From Tenericutes bacterium ADurb.BinA155 (GTDB lineage: Bacteria > Bacillota_I > Bacilli_A > RFN20 > CAG-826): a stretch of 12,600 bases of DNA. The DNA is taken from NCBI GenBank assembly GCA_002068375.1, contig MVZL01000018.1, forward strand, positions 1 through 12,600, given 5' to 3'. Positions 1 to 7,171 of this stretch are shown in pieces (the first letter of the stretch is position 1; every line of letters begins with the position of its first letter). Made by a program: the position numbers and the translations under genes. The notes under the pieces were generated by a model. The model made no database searches and was not told where the DNA came from. It saw only the letters and a list, made by a program, of their open reading frames with translations.

Positions 1-74
1 GCCTCAACACCGCCGGTGGGTTTGGATTCGGCTGGTGCCGTCTCCACTTGCTTCTTCGTTGCTGCTACTGCCAT
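1..74 (-). CDS. Sugar ABC transporter permease, N-terminus only (MglC position)
   Basis: The first 24 codons of a gene that runs off the left edge, starting at ATG 74-72. The visible residues (MAVAATKKQVETAPAESKPT...) form a polar, Ala/Lys/Glu-rich leader with no membrane segment yet. A good ribosome binding site, AAGGAGA at 87-81, lies seven bases before the start, and the upstream ATPase gene ends only 14 bases away, so the two are almost certainly co-transcribed. In mglBAC-type operons the gene after the ATPase encodes the inner-membrane permease that forms the sugar channel. The permease call rests on that gene order; nothing in the visible peptide proves it. Confidence 0.6.
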   Translation of the reverse strand, partial: MAVAATKKQVETAPAESKPTGGVE

Positions 75-88
75 AGGTTTTCTCCTTT

Positions 89-1654
89 TTATATATATTT
101 GAAAGCTAAGTGCATGAGCTCCTCTTGGGTCGCTCCCTTAGCTTCGACGACTCCCGCGAGATGATAGTTGCTCATCACGGCGATCCGATCGCAAACGCCT
201 AAGAGTTCCGGCATTTCCGAGGAGCACATGATGACGGTTTTGCCTTGGTTGGCAATATCGAGAATCAGCTGATAGATTTCGTATTTGGCCCCGACATCGA
301 TGCCACGGGTCGGCTCATCGAGCAGTAAGACATCCGGCTGGGTTAGCATCCAGCGCCCGAGAATGACCTTCTGCTGGTTACCGCCGGAGAGGGATTTAAT
401 TTGGGTCTTCTGCGATGGGGTTTTGACGTGCATCGCTTTAATGACCCAATCGGTTTCTTTGCTCATGAGGGAATCATTTAAGCCAGTCGGCCCGAGATAG
501 TGATCGAGATAGGCCACCGTCGCGTTCTCTTTAATCGAAAGGACGCCGAAGATGCCGGTCGCGCGCCGTTCTTCAGTTAAAAGAGCAAAGCCGTTTTTAA
601 TCGCTTCGACCGAATTCTTATTGTTACAAAGAATCCCGTTCTTATAGACTTGACCCGATAAACGGGTCCGGGTTCCGAAGATCGTATGAAGCAACTCGGA
701 TTTGCCCGCACCTTCTAGTCCAGAAAGACCGAGGATTTCGCCGCGACGAACCGTGAAAGAGACATCCTGAATCGCGTTGCTGCCATATTTGCCCGTAAGA
801 TGCTCAACCTCAAGATAAGGCTCGCCAGGGTGATTGGTTTTCGGCGGGAAGCGGTTGGTTAAAGCCCGACCGACCATCGCTTTGATAATCTTGCCCATAT
901 CGAGGTCTTTGGCCGGAGTGGTTTGAACCCATTTGCCATCGCGCATGATCGTGACCATATCGGAGATTCTGAGAATCTCATCCATCTTGTGGGAAATATA
1001 AATAATGCCGCATCCTTTTTTCTTCAACATGTCGATGATGCGGAAAAGCTGTTCAATATCCTTATCGGAAAGCGAGGAGGTCGGTTCATCAAAGACCACC
1101 ACTTTCGCGTTATAAGAGACCGCCTTCGCGATTTCAATCATTTGACGGGCAGCAACGGAAAGGGTCGACAGGATCGCTTTCGGGTCGATGTTACTGATGC
1201 CAAGTTTGGCAAACACCATCATCGTGTCTTGGTACATCTTGGACGAATCGATGCAGTTGGTATGAGGATACGTCGGATAACGACCGAGCCAAAGGTTGTC
1301 CATGACCGACATCTTGAGGGCTTGGTTTAACTCCTGCTGGACCATCGCGATTCCATCTTCGAGCGCTTCTTTGGTCGTTTGGTAAGAGACGGAGCGGCCC
1401 TGGTAGATGATATCGCCTTCATCGCGGTGATAAATGCCGAAAAGGCACTTCATCAGCGTCGATTTTCCGGCGCCATTTTCGCCCATGAGGGAGTGAACTT
1501 GGCCGGCTTTTAATTTTAGTTGCGCATGATCAAGCGCACGAACGCCTGGAAAGGATTTCGAGATATCGATCATTTCGAGCAGATAATCGTTGTCCTTCGA
1601 TTCCGATGAATTCGAAGCCACAGGGATTTTCTGCGCGTTATGTTGTTCCGCCAT
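89..1654 (-). CDS. mglA: MglA-type sugar ABC transporter ATP-binding protein (tandem nucleotide-binding domains)
   Basis: A 521-residue cytoplasmic ATPase that powers monosaccharide uptake, with two ABC domains in one chain as in MglA, RbsA and XylG. Domain 1 (about 25-265) has Walker A GENGAGKST at 58-66, Q-loop Gln106, a diverged signature LSVAARQ at 165-171, Walker B ending FDE at 188-190 and H-loop His222. Domain 2 (about 280-515) has a modified Walker A GLEGAGKSE at 312-320, an intact signature LSGGNQQ at 422-428, Walker B LLLDEP at 443-448, and Ser in place of the H-loop His (CSSE). This asymmetry is normal for the family. The start ATG 1654-1652 is preceded by AAGGAGGA at 1671-1664. 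The first 25 or so residues are a polar extension ahead of the conserved YLLEM strand. It lies 79 bases after the binding-protein gene and 14 before the permease start. Galactose as substrate is inferred from the neighbouring MglB-like proteins. Confidence 0.93.
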   Translation of the reverse strand: MAEQHNAQKIPVASNSSESKDNDYLLEMIDISKSFPGVRALDHAQLKLKAGQVHSLMGENGAGKSTLMKCLFGIYHRDEGDIIYQGRSVSYQTTKEALEDGIAMVQQELNQALKMSVMDNLWLGRYPTYPHTNCIDSSKMYQDTMMVFAKLGISNIDPKAILSTLSVAARQMIEIAKAVSYNAKVVVFDEPTSSLSDKDIEQLFRIIDMLKKKGCGIIYISHKMDEILRISDMVTIMRDGKWVQTTPAKDLDMGKIIKAMVGRALTNRFPPKTNHPGEPYLEVEHLTGKYGSNAIQDVSFTVRRGEILGLSGLEGAGKSELLHTIFGTRTRLSGQVYKNGILCNNKNSVEAIKNGFALLTEERRATGIFGVLSIKENATVAYLDHYLGPTGLNDSLMSKETDWVIKAMHVKTPSQKTQIKSLSGGNQQKVILGRWMLTQPDVLLLDEPTRGIDVGAKYEIYQLILDIANQGKTVIMCSSEMPELLGVCDRIAVMSNYHLAGVVEAKGATQEELMHLAFKYI

Positions 1655-1663
1655 GATATCTGG

Positions 1664-1671
1664 TCCTCCTT
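1664..1671 (-). promoter_or_regulatory. mglA ribosome binding site that can pair with the upstream stem-loop
   Basis: AAGGAGGA lies nine bases ahead of the ATPase ATG. The CTCCTT sequence at 1691-1686, in the 3' flank of the preceding stem-loop, is complementary to its AAGGAG. The message can therefore form either the extended stem-loop or a hairpin that hides this site. The complementarity is visible in the sequence; any translational effect is speculative. Confidence 0.5.
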
Positions 1672-1685
1672 AAAAGAAATAAAAG

Positions 1686-1724
1686 AAGGAGAGGGGGCGG
1701 CTTTAAAGACCGCCCCCGGTCCTT
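1686..1724 (-). promoter_or_regulatory. GC-rich intercistronic stem-loop between the binding protein and ATPase genes
   Basis: Perfect 8-bp arms, GGGGGCGG (1693-1700) and CCGCCCCC (1710-1717), enclose a 9-base loop. A 2x2 internal mismatch and a second 5-bp stem, AAGGA (1686-1690) with TCCTT (1720-1724), extend it. On the transcript it follows the binding-protein stop by nine bases and is followed by a pyrimidine-rich CTTTTATTTCTTTT. Stem-loops here in binding-protein operons commonly act as partial terminators or block 3' exonucleases, leaving more binding-protein mRNA than ATPase/permease mRNA. That role is inferred. The T-rich tract is interrupted, so termination would be partial. Confidence 0.7.
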
Positions 1725-1733
1725 TAAGATCGA

Positions 1734-2774
1734 TTAGCCGACGTACTTCGCGTACGGAATACGAATCTTGTGCACGTCAGAGGCTTGCCAAGTATAGGTA
1801 GTTCCAGCGAGATAGTCTTTGCCATCGAGAACGTTGGCCGACAGAGCAGCGATGCACTTTGCCATAGCTTCGGCATCCTGCTTGACTGAGCCATACATCG
1901 TTCCGGCTTTGATCGCGGTCTGCGCGGCCGAGGTCGCATCGACGCCAGTGACAAGAACGTTCTTGCCACTCTTGCCATCGTTATAGCCATTGGCAGCGAG
2001 CGATTGAACTGCGCCTAACGCCATATCATCGTTGTTGGCGATGACCATTTCGATGCCATCTCCAGCCACACCATAAGTGGTGATCATGCTGTCGAGGGCT
2101 TCCTTGGCCTTCGCTTTGTCCCAGCCGCAGTTGGTATCAACGCCCAATTGAACAAGTTCTTTCAAACCAGCCGCTTTGAGCTTGGTATTGGCTTCTTGGA
2201 CCGAGTATTTAGTCCGGCCATTGGCTTCGGCATTGTCGAGATCGGCGCGAAGCATGACGTATTTGATCACGCCATCGCCGTTCTTGTCCCAAAGCGTGTT
2301 GAGCTGGCCGTCTTTGATGAGGGCATCGGCGATAATATCGCCTTGCATATAGCCAGCCTGATCCGGATCAGTGCCAACAAAGCAAGCCTTGTCATAGGCT
2401 TGGACGGCAGCATCATCAACCTCGCGGTTGAAGAAGATGACCGGAGTGCTCGCGGCTTTCGCCTTTTGAGCAATCGAGAGACCAGCGGCCTTTTGTTCGA
2501 CCGCGTTGACGACGAGCAGCTTCGAGCCGTCGCTGATGGCGGTTTCGATTTGCTGGGTCTGAGTGGCCTGAACGCCGGCGGCATCATAGAAGTTCGGAGT
2601 GATGCTGACACCCTCGAGATCCGTCTTTAACGCAGAACGGACGGTTCCGATGTAGGTATCGGAGAACTGATAGATGAAGACATCGGCGGCTTTGCTAGAC
2701 GAGCCACCGCAGGCTGCAAGGGCGATACTGCCTAACGCAAGAATCGCGCTTGTTGCGACAAGACTTTTCTTCAT
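1734..2774 (-). CDS. mglB: Galactose/glucose-binding lipoprotein of the transporter (MglB-like, SBP2)
   Basis: A 346-residue extracellular sugar receptor of periplasmic-binding-protein family 1. The start ATG 2774-2772 is chosen over an in-frame upstream codon at 2840 because it has AAAGGAGGA 10-11 bases ahead and begins a proper lipoprotein signal: MKKS, a hydrophobic core, then lipobox LAAC with Cys22. A Gly/Ser linker follows. Shared with E. coli MglB, aligned from memory: FFNRE (Asn116), the loop DKNGDGVIK (163-171) at the calcium site, Trp218, IANNDDM (246-251) and Asp279. Positions equivalent to E. coli His152, Asp154 and Asn256 are Asn181, Glu183 and Gln299, so the preferred sugar may differ. 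It follows SBP1 by 110 bases and precedes the ATPase, the usual place for the transport receptor. Its strong ribosome binding site and 3' stem-loop suggest high expression. Confidence 0.9.
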   Translation of the reverse strand: MKKSLVATSAILALGSIALAACGGSSSKAADVFIYQFSDTYIGTVRSALKTDLEGVSITPNFYDAAGVQATQTQQIETAISDGSKLLVVNAVEQKAAGLSIAQKAKAASTPVIFFNREVDDAAVQAYDKACFVGTDPDQAGYMQGDIIADALIKDGQLNTLWDKNGDGVIKYVMLRADLDNAEANGRTKYSVQEANTKLKAAGLKELVQLGVDTNCGWDKAKAKEALDSMITTYGVAGDGIEMVIANNDDMALGAVQSLAANGYNDGKSGKNVLVTGVDATSAAQTAIKAGTMYGSVKQDAEAMAKCIAALSANVLDGKDYLAGTTYTWQASDVHKIRIPYAKYVG

Positions 2775-2795
2775 TGCTGATTTTTCCTCCTTTGC

Positions 2796-2813
2796 AATAA
2801 AGTTGACTTTATT
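2796..2813. promoter_or_regulatory. 18-bp palindrome upstream of the SBP2 gene (candidate operator)
   Basis: AATAAAGT and ACTTTATT form a perfect 8-bp inverted repeat around a 2-base centre, ending a few bases before the SBP2 ribosome binding site. Two-fold symmetry with such a short centre suits a dimeric DNA-binding protein better than an RNA hairpin. A weak promoter-like pair on the minus strand, CTGAAA then 17 bases then TAAAGT, would place its -10 inside the palindrome, so a repressor bound here could block an internal promoter. Both the operator and promoter roles are inferred. The rest of the 110-base gap between the two binding-protein genes shows nothing else clear. Confidence 0.4.
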
Positions 2814-2884
2814 CTCGGATGTAAGGGGTTTCAGGGCCATGAAGAAAACGATAACCGCAATAGAAAAATCTCTAAACGATTTCC

Positions 2885-3901
2885 TTAAAGCAAAGCTTTA
2901 GTAATCAACTTCCCATCGACATAATCGAACTGGGAAAACGATGTAATATCGGACTTGGAAATGATCGCGGAAGCCAAATTGTAGATGTCTTTAGCCTGGG
3001 TTGCGGCATCGTTAAGAACCGTCCCATACATCAACCCGCTGGTGATCAAAGACCGGCCGGTCAAAGTTCCATCGAAACCGATGAACTGAATCGGTTGCTG
3101 ATCGGAGGTGACGTCATCCTTTAAAATCTTTTCTCCTTGGAGATAACTAATTGCGCCTGAAGCCATATCGTCGTTATTGGAAAAGACCAGTTCGACGTTG
3201 GCTTTGCTGCTATCGGTGGCATCGTAATAGTTCGAAGCGATACTCTTCATTGCGGTTTCGCCGCCTTTGGTGGTCCAGTTGCCGGTCTCGGTTGTGAGAA
3301 TTGAAATGTTATAGCCATCATCCTTCAGTTTTTGGGTGCACCACTTGGTCCGAAGTTCAGTATCCTGGTGGCCTTCCTCGCCTTTGATGATGGCGATTTG
3401 GATGACTCCATCTCCGTTCTTATCAAAAGAGCAGGTCTTCGCGTTCAACTCCTTTAAAGGGAAGAGTTGTTCGGCGAGTTCGGCCTGGAGTTTTCCGGCT
3501 TGGGAAGCGTTGGACCCAACATAAAACATATTGGTGTGAGTCGAAAGATCGCTTTGGAGGGGCTCACGGTTGAAGAAGATGATCGAGGCTTTCGCCGCAT
3601 CAGCCTTTTCGATGATGGCCGAAGCGGCGAGGCGGTCGACAAGGTTCACGAGCAAAAGTTTGGTCCCGCTTTCGAGCGAAGAGAGGATTTGCTTATTCTG
3701 AGTGGTCTGAGACCGGGCCGCATCATTCTCAGTAAAAGTGGGAAGCTCCGCCCCAAAATCGGTAAGGATCGCTCCTTTCAGCGAGGTGATGAAGGTATCG
3801 GAATCATCGTAGACGAAAAGGTCAAACTTGTGGGCGGAAGTCCCGCAAGAGACCAAAGCCAAAAAGGGCAATAACCCTATCCAAACCCGCTTATTCTTCA
3901 T
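2885..3901 (-). CDS. Second galactose/glucose-binding-type lipoprotein (SBP1), candidate sugar sensor partner of the kinase
   Basis: A 338-residue lipoprotein (signal MKNKRVWIGLLPFLALVSC, lipidated Cys19) of the MglB family, clearly paralogous to SBP2 but diverged. It keeps the sugar-site residues of E. coli MglB as aligned from memory: Asp35 and Phe37, Asn111 in FFNRE, the GHQDTELR segment giving His178, Asp180 and Arg184, Trp209, Asn243, Asp277 and Asn297. The calcium-type loop DKNGDGVIQ (160-168) is intact. The start ATG 3901-3899 lies inside the kinase gene, with an 11-base overlap and AAGGAG in the kinase's last codons, so translation is probably coupled to the kinase. An extra receptor fused to the kinase cistron recalls XylFII, a xylose-binding protein that signals through LytS rather than feeding the transporter. 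A sensor role is inferred; a second transport receptor is the alternative. Confidence 0.85.
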   Translation of the reverse strand: MKNKRVWIGLLPFLALVSCGTSAHKFDLFVYDDSDTFITSLKGAILTDFGAELPTFTENDAARSQTTQNKQILSSLESGTKLLLVNLVDRLAASAIIEKADAAKASIIFFNREPLQSDLSTHTNMFYVGSNASQAGKLQAELAEQLFPLKELNAKTCSFDKNGDGVIQIAIIKGEEGHQDTELRTKWCTQKLKDDGYNISILTTETGNWTTKGGETAMKSIASNYYDATDSSKANVELVFSNNDDMASGAISYLQGEKILKDDVTSDQQPIQFIGFDGTLTGRSLITSGLMYGTVLNDAATQAKDIYNLASAIISKSDITSFSQFDYVDGKLITKALL

Positions 3902-5528
3902 TGATCTTGCGCTCCTTCACTGGAATGATTAACGTCACGGTCGTCCCTTCATCGAGGACCGAAGTGACTTTCACATCGGCTTTCTCGCCGAAATAAATTT
4001 TGAGGCGTTGATAGACGTTCTTGAGTCCAACCCCGTTATAGACATTCTTGTCTTTGAAAGATTCATAGATCTCGTCGATCTTCTCTGGCATGATGCCATA
4101 GCCATTGTCGGTGACGGAAAGAACGAGGATCTCGCCTTCCATATGAGCGGCGATGGCGATTTTGCCCACCCCGTCTTTATTGAGAAGCCCATGTTGAATC
4201 GCATTCTCGACGATCGGCTGGAGAATGAGTTTCAGCACCAAAAGATCATTCAGATCCTCCGGGACGTCAAAGGTGTATTCGAAGGCTTCCTTGTAACGGA
4301 GCTTCTGGATCAGCAAATAGTTTCGGACGTGTTCGACCTCATCCTTAAGCGGAATGATGTTACGGCCTTTGGAGATCGAAATCCGGAAGAAACGGGAGAG
4401 GGCCACCACCATCTCCGAGGCTTCTTTATTCTTGCCGTCATCAATCATAAAGACGATTGAGTCGAGGGTGTTATAAAGGAAATGAGGGTTGATTTGGTTT
4501 TGAAGCGCATGGAGTTCGCTTAAGCGTTGGGCGTTCTGCTCGGCCAAAACGTCTTCGTTCAAGGTTTTGATCCGAAGCATCATCTCGTTATAGTTCCGAC
4601 CAAGGTCTCGCGTTTCGGTCGAACCGGAAATCGGTACTGGTTCATAAGAGGTATAACCTTGCTCCTCGACCTTTTGCATTGAGGAACGTAAGGCATAAAG
4701 AGGCCTTGTAATGCTGCGGGTAACAACAATCAAGATCAAGATTGTCACGACGACGAGGGCGGCGACCAAGATCATGATGGTCCAAATGAAACGGTTCATA
4801 GTCGCCTTGACGGCATCGAAGTTCTGAAAGATCGCTAAGCGCCACTGGGTATTGGAAATCGTGTATTGGCTGAGCACATAGGTATGGGTCGCGTAGCTGA
4901 CCTCGCGGTAACCGATTACGCCCGCTTTCAATAACGGAATCTGCTCGGCGGTCAGATTGGTATCAGAAGAATAGACCGCAACGTAATCCTTATCGTAAAT
5001 CAAGATCCCACCGTTATAGCCGAGATCGACTTGATAGATCGAGGAAGCGACGGAAGAGACCTTCACGAAGAGAACGGTCGAACCCGCGCCTTTGTCGTAG
5101 GCGAGGACCTTTGACATGATAAAAGAGTTTTCAATGCTCGGTGTGAAGACATTGAGGGTCGGGTTTGCCATGGCTTTTTGGAACCAAAGCTCCTTCGAAA
5201 CTCCATTCTTTTGAGGTAATGAGGTCGAATCGTTGACAAAGAGAGTTGTCCCATCCTCGGAGTAGAGGGCAATTGAGGTGATATCGGTTTTGACGGCCAG
5301 AATCGAATCAAACTGATCCGTCAAGCTGGCTTTGGAGGCGGCGACATCATCGACGTTATAGGTGAGCGAAGCCACCCGGTTCGACACCGAAATGACCGAG
5401 GAGAAATAGTTGTCATAGTTATCAGCGACCGTATCGGCCATTGCCTCAACTTGAGTGCGGGCGTAGGAGATCGAATAGGAGTTGAAGACGGCGAAAGCCG
5501 AGATGACAATCGCAATCGCAAACGCCAA
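3891..5528 (-). CDS. YesM/LytS-type sensor histidine kinase (5' end disrupted by a probable one-base frameshift)
   Basis: A membrane kinase expected to sense sugar outside the cell and phosphorylate the adjacent regulator. As read, the only usable start is TTG 5528, giving 545 residues but cutting into the first membrane helix. In this layout: the remains of TM1 (2-15), an extracellular sensor domain of about 230 residues, TM2 (248-270), HAMP (about 271-325), His_kinase motif QINPHFLYNTL with phospho-acceptor His349, N-box VENAIQHG (440-447), and G-boxes DNGYG (474-478) and NGVGL (498-502). Upstream codons in this frame encode a credible N-terminus (KNKFFHSVGFRLGASIGSVI) but lack a start. Removing one A from the six at 5584-5589 joins this frame to ATG 5616-5614, giving 574 residues with a full TM1. 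That ATG has no clear ribosome binding site, so coupling to the regulator gene would be needed. It overlaps SBP1 by 11 bases. Confidence 0.9.
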   Translation of the reverse strand: MAFAIAIVISAFAVFNSYSISYARTQVEAMADTVADNYDNYFSSVISVSNRVASLTYNVDDVAASKASLTDQFDSILAVKTDITSIALYSEDGTTLFVNDSTSLPQKNGVSKELWFQKAMANPTLNVFTPSIENSFIMSKVLAYDKGAGSTVLFVKVSSVASSIYQVDLGYNGGILIYDKDYVAVYSSDTNLTAEQIPLLKAGVIGYREVSYATHTYVLSQYTISNTQWRLAIFQNFDAVKATMNRFIWTIMILVAALVVVTILILIVVTRSITRPLYALRSSMQKVEEQGYTSYEPVPISGSTETRDLGRNYNEMMLRIKTLNEDVLAEQNAQRLSELHALQNQINPHFLYNTLDSIVFMIDDGKNKEASEMVVALSRFFRISISKGRNIIPLKDEVEHVRNYLLIQKLRYKEAFEYTFDVPEDLNDLLVLKLILQPIVENAIQHGLLNKDGVGKIAIAAHMEGEILVLSVTDNGYGIMPEKIDEIYESFKDKNVYNGVGLKNVYQRLKIYFGEKADVKVTSVLDEGTTVTLIIPVKERKINEE

Positions 5529-7171
5529 AATGACAGATCCAATTGAGGCGCCGAGCCGGAAGCCGACCGAATGGAAGAATTTATTTTTTCCCTGTAGTCC
5601 GCTGGGCTGATTCCATAGAATTTTTTAAAGCAATGGGAGAAATAGAACGGATCGCTGTAGCCAACCTGCGAGGCCACGACGATTACTTTGGAGCTCGGAT
5701 CGGCTAAGAGTTCTTTGGCTTTCTGCATCCGAAGCTCGGTCACGTATTTGGTGAACGAAGTTCCTTCCTTCTTTAATAATAAGGAAATATAAGAAACGCT
5801 ATAGCTGAGGGCGGAGGAAACGCTATCGAGCGAAATATTCGGGTCGGCATAGTGAAGGGCGATATAGTCCTGCAACTGCTCCGAAGAGGATTTGATGCTA
5901 CCCGTGCGTGTCTTTTCGTTCACTTTGATGATTTCATCGACCAAACGATTGAACAAACTCAATAGACTCTCCGCGCCTTTAGCAGAAACGGCGGTGTTGA
6001 GAATATCGTTATTACTCGCGTAATCCGCGTAAAGGTCATGTAGCGAGGTACAGGCCTTAAGCAGGGCATTCACGATATTGGAAACGATGAAGGTGTGAGA
6101 GTCGGCGTATTCGACCGAAGTGATCCGCTCGACCAGGGCGCCTAAGCGTTCCTTCACTTGCTCCGGGCGACCATAAAGGAGGTCATAGGTGAGAGTGTCA
6201 TATTCATGATCGTCGACCTTGCCCACGCTCACTTCTTCTTTCTTCACGTCATCGAAGAAGAGGACCTCGCCCCCACCGGTGACGGTCCGGAAGGATAAGG
6301 TCCGGATCACGTGGCGGAAGAGTTTCCGGAAGTTCCGGGTTCTGGGATCTTCGGCATCGATTTCGGAACAAGCGATCGAGACGGAAATGCCGGTCGTCTT
6401 TTCGATCTTGCTTCGAATCACCGAGAAAATCGATTCAAGTTCGTCGCGGTTAATCGGGGCATCGTCGGTAACGATCACCACCACGTTTTCGCTGCGGTCA
6501 AAGCAATAGAAAGAATGGCAACGTCCAATCTCAGACTGGGTGTATTGGTGTTCGTAATAGTTTGCCAATTCGAGTTTGTCGTAATCGATCTGGTCGATTT
6601 CTTGGTCGTAATCGTAGACCGCGACCAGCAAATATTTCTTGGTGAGATCGACCTTATCTTGCTTTAACCGGGCCCAAAGGTTATCGGGGATATCCTTAAG
6701 CGAAAGGATCCGGCACAGGTCATTCTGTTGGAACATCCGAAGTTCGGTCTGCTCCTTTTCTTGAAGGGTCGAAAGATTGGTATCGATTTCGAGCTGACGG
6801 GAAATTGAGGATTTGGCTTTGGCTAAAACCGTCCCCAATTCTTCTTGGGTAATCGGCTTTGAGATATAACCAACGACCCCGAGGTCAATCGCTTGTTTGG
6901 CAAAGTCAAAGGAGTCATAACCGGTGATGATGATGGATTGAAGAAGCGGCAACTCAATCTTGGCCCGTTTGATCACTTCGATCCCATCGATGAAGGGCAT
7001 TTTGATATCGGTGATGAGAAGATCAGGCGCCAAGGAAAGGACGCCTTCAAGCGCGTCGTAACCATTGTTAAAAGCTCCAACGACTTCAAAGTCGGAACTG
7101 AAGTTTTTAAGGAGCGAAGAAAGCCGGTTCATCGCGTCGGATTCATCATCCGCAATAACGATTTTAATCAT
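5321..7171 (-). CDS. YesN-type response regulator (receiver plus AraC DNA-binding domain), 3' end probably frameshifted
   Basis: Cytoplasmic transcription factor paired with the kinase that follows. The receiver (1-125) has acidic pocket Asp8/Asp9, phospho-acceptor Asp55 in LLITDIKMP, Thr83 and Lys105 (SKP). A long middle region (about 125-425) follows, then an AraC-type double helix-turn-helix (about 430-529) ending YSDPFYFSHCFKKFYG and ISPADYREK. Start ATG 7171 opens directly with MIKIVIADDE; the GTG at 7222 adds 17 unrelated residues. As read the protein is 616 residues, but everything after REK (residue 529) is a Ser/Pro/Arg-rich tail read out of frame through the kinase gene, ending at the window's only gene-terminal TGA. 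One A fewer in the run at 5584-5589 would create a TAA right after REK (5583-5581), giving 529 residues, a usual family length. Likely target: the sugar transporter promoter(s). Confidence 0.9.
   Translation of the reverse strand: MIKIVIADDESDAMNRLSSLLKNFSSDFEVVGAFNNGYDALEGVLSLAPDLLITDIKMPFIDGIEVIKRAKIELPLLQSIIITGYDSFDFAKQAIDLGVVGYISKPITQEELGTVLAKAKSSISRQLEIDTNLSTLQEKEQTELRMFQQNDLCRILSLKDIPDNLWARLKQDKVDLTKKYLLVAVYDYDQEIDQIDYDKLELANYYEHQYTQSEIGRCHSFYCFDRSENVVVIVTDDAPINRDELESIFSVIRSKIEKTTGISVSIACSEIDAEDPRTRNFRKLFRHVIRTLSFRTVTGGGEVLFFDDVKKEEVSVGKVDDHEYDTLTYDLLYGRPEQVKERLGALVERITSVEYADSHTFIVSNIVNALLKACTSLHDLYADYASNNDILNTAVSAKGAESLLSLFNRLVDEIIKVNEKTRTGSIKSSSEQLQDYIALHYADPNISLDSVSSALSYSVSYISLLLKKEGTSFTKYVTELRMQKAKELLADPSSKVIVVASQVGYSDPFYFSHCFKKFYGISPADYREKINSSIRSASGSAPQLDLSFWRLRLRLSSRLSPSSTPIRSPTPALKLRQWPIRSLITMTTISPRSFRCRTGWLRSPITSMMSPPPKPA
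5584..5589 (-). other. Six-A run at the regulator/kinase junction: apparent +1 base frameshift
   Basis: Six A's on the minus strand (T's on the plus strand). With five A's, the regulator would read AGG GAA AAA TAA and stop after DYREK. The third-frame ATG at 5616-5614 would then run MESAQRTTGKNKFF... into the kinase frame. One change repairs both genes, which is unlikely by chance. With six A's, a -1 slip on the AAA codon would instead fuse regulator to kinase (...DYREK-NKFFHS...). A base-calling or assembly error, a real mutation and slippage cannot be told apart from this sequence. Confidence 0.75.

Noticed and set aside
2775..2840. Longer SBP2 start at 2840
   Set aside because: It would put 22 charged residues before the lipoprotein signal peptide and read through the palindrome and ribosome binding site.
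2886..2900. TAAAGC/GCTTTA hairpin at the SBP1 stop as a terminator
   Set aside because: The stem is short, has a 3-base loop, and no T tract follows on the transcript.
4008..4460. Long open frames on the strand opposite the kinase, binding-protein and other genes
   Set aside because: They lie wholly inside strongly supported genes, show no domain signatures or ribosome binding sites, and follow from the codon bias of the real genes.
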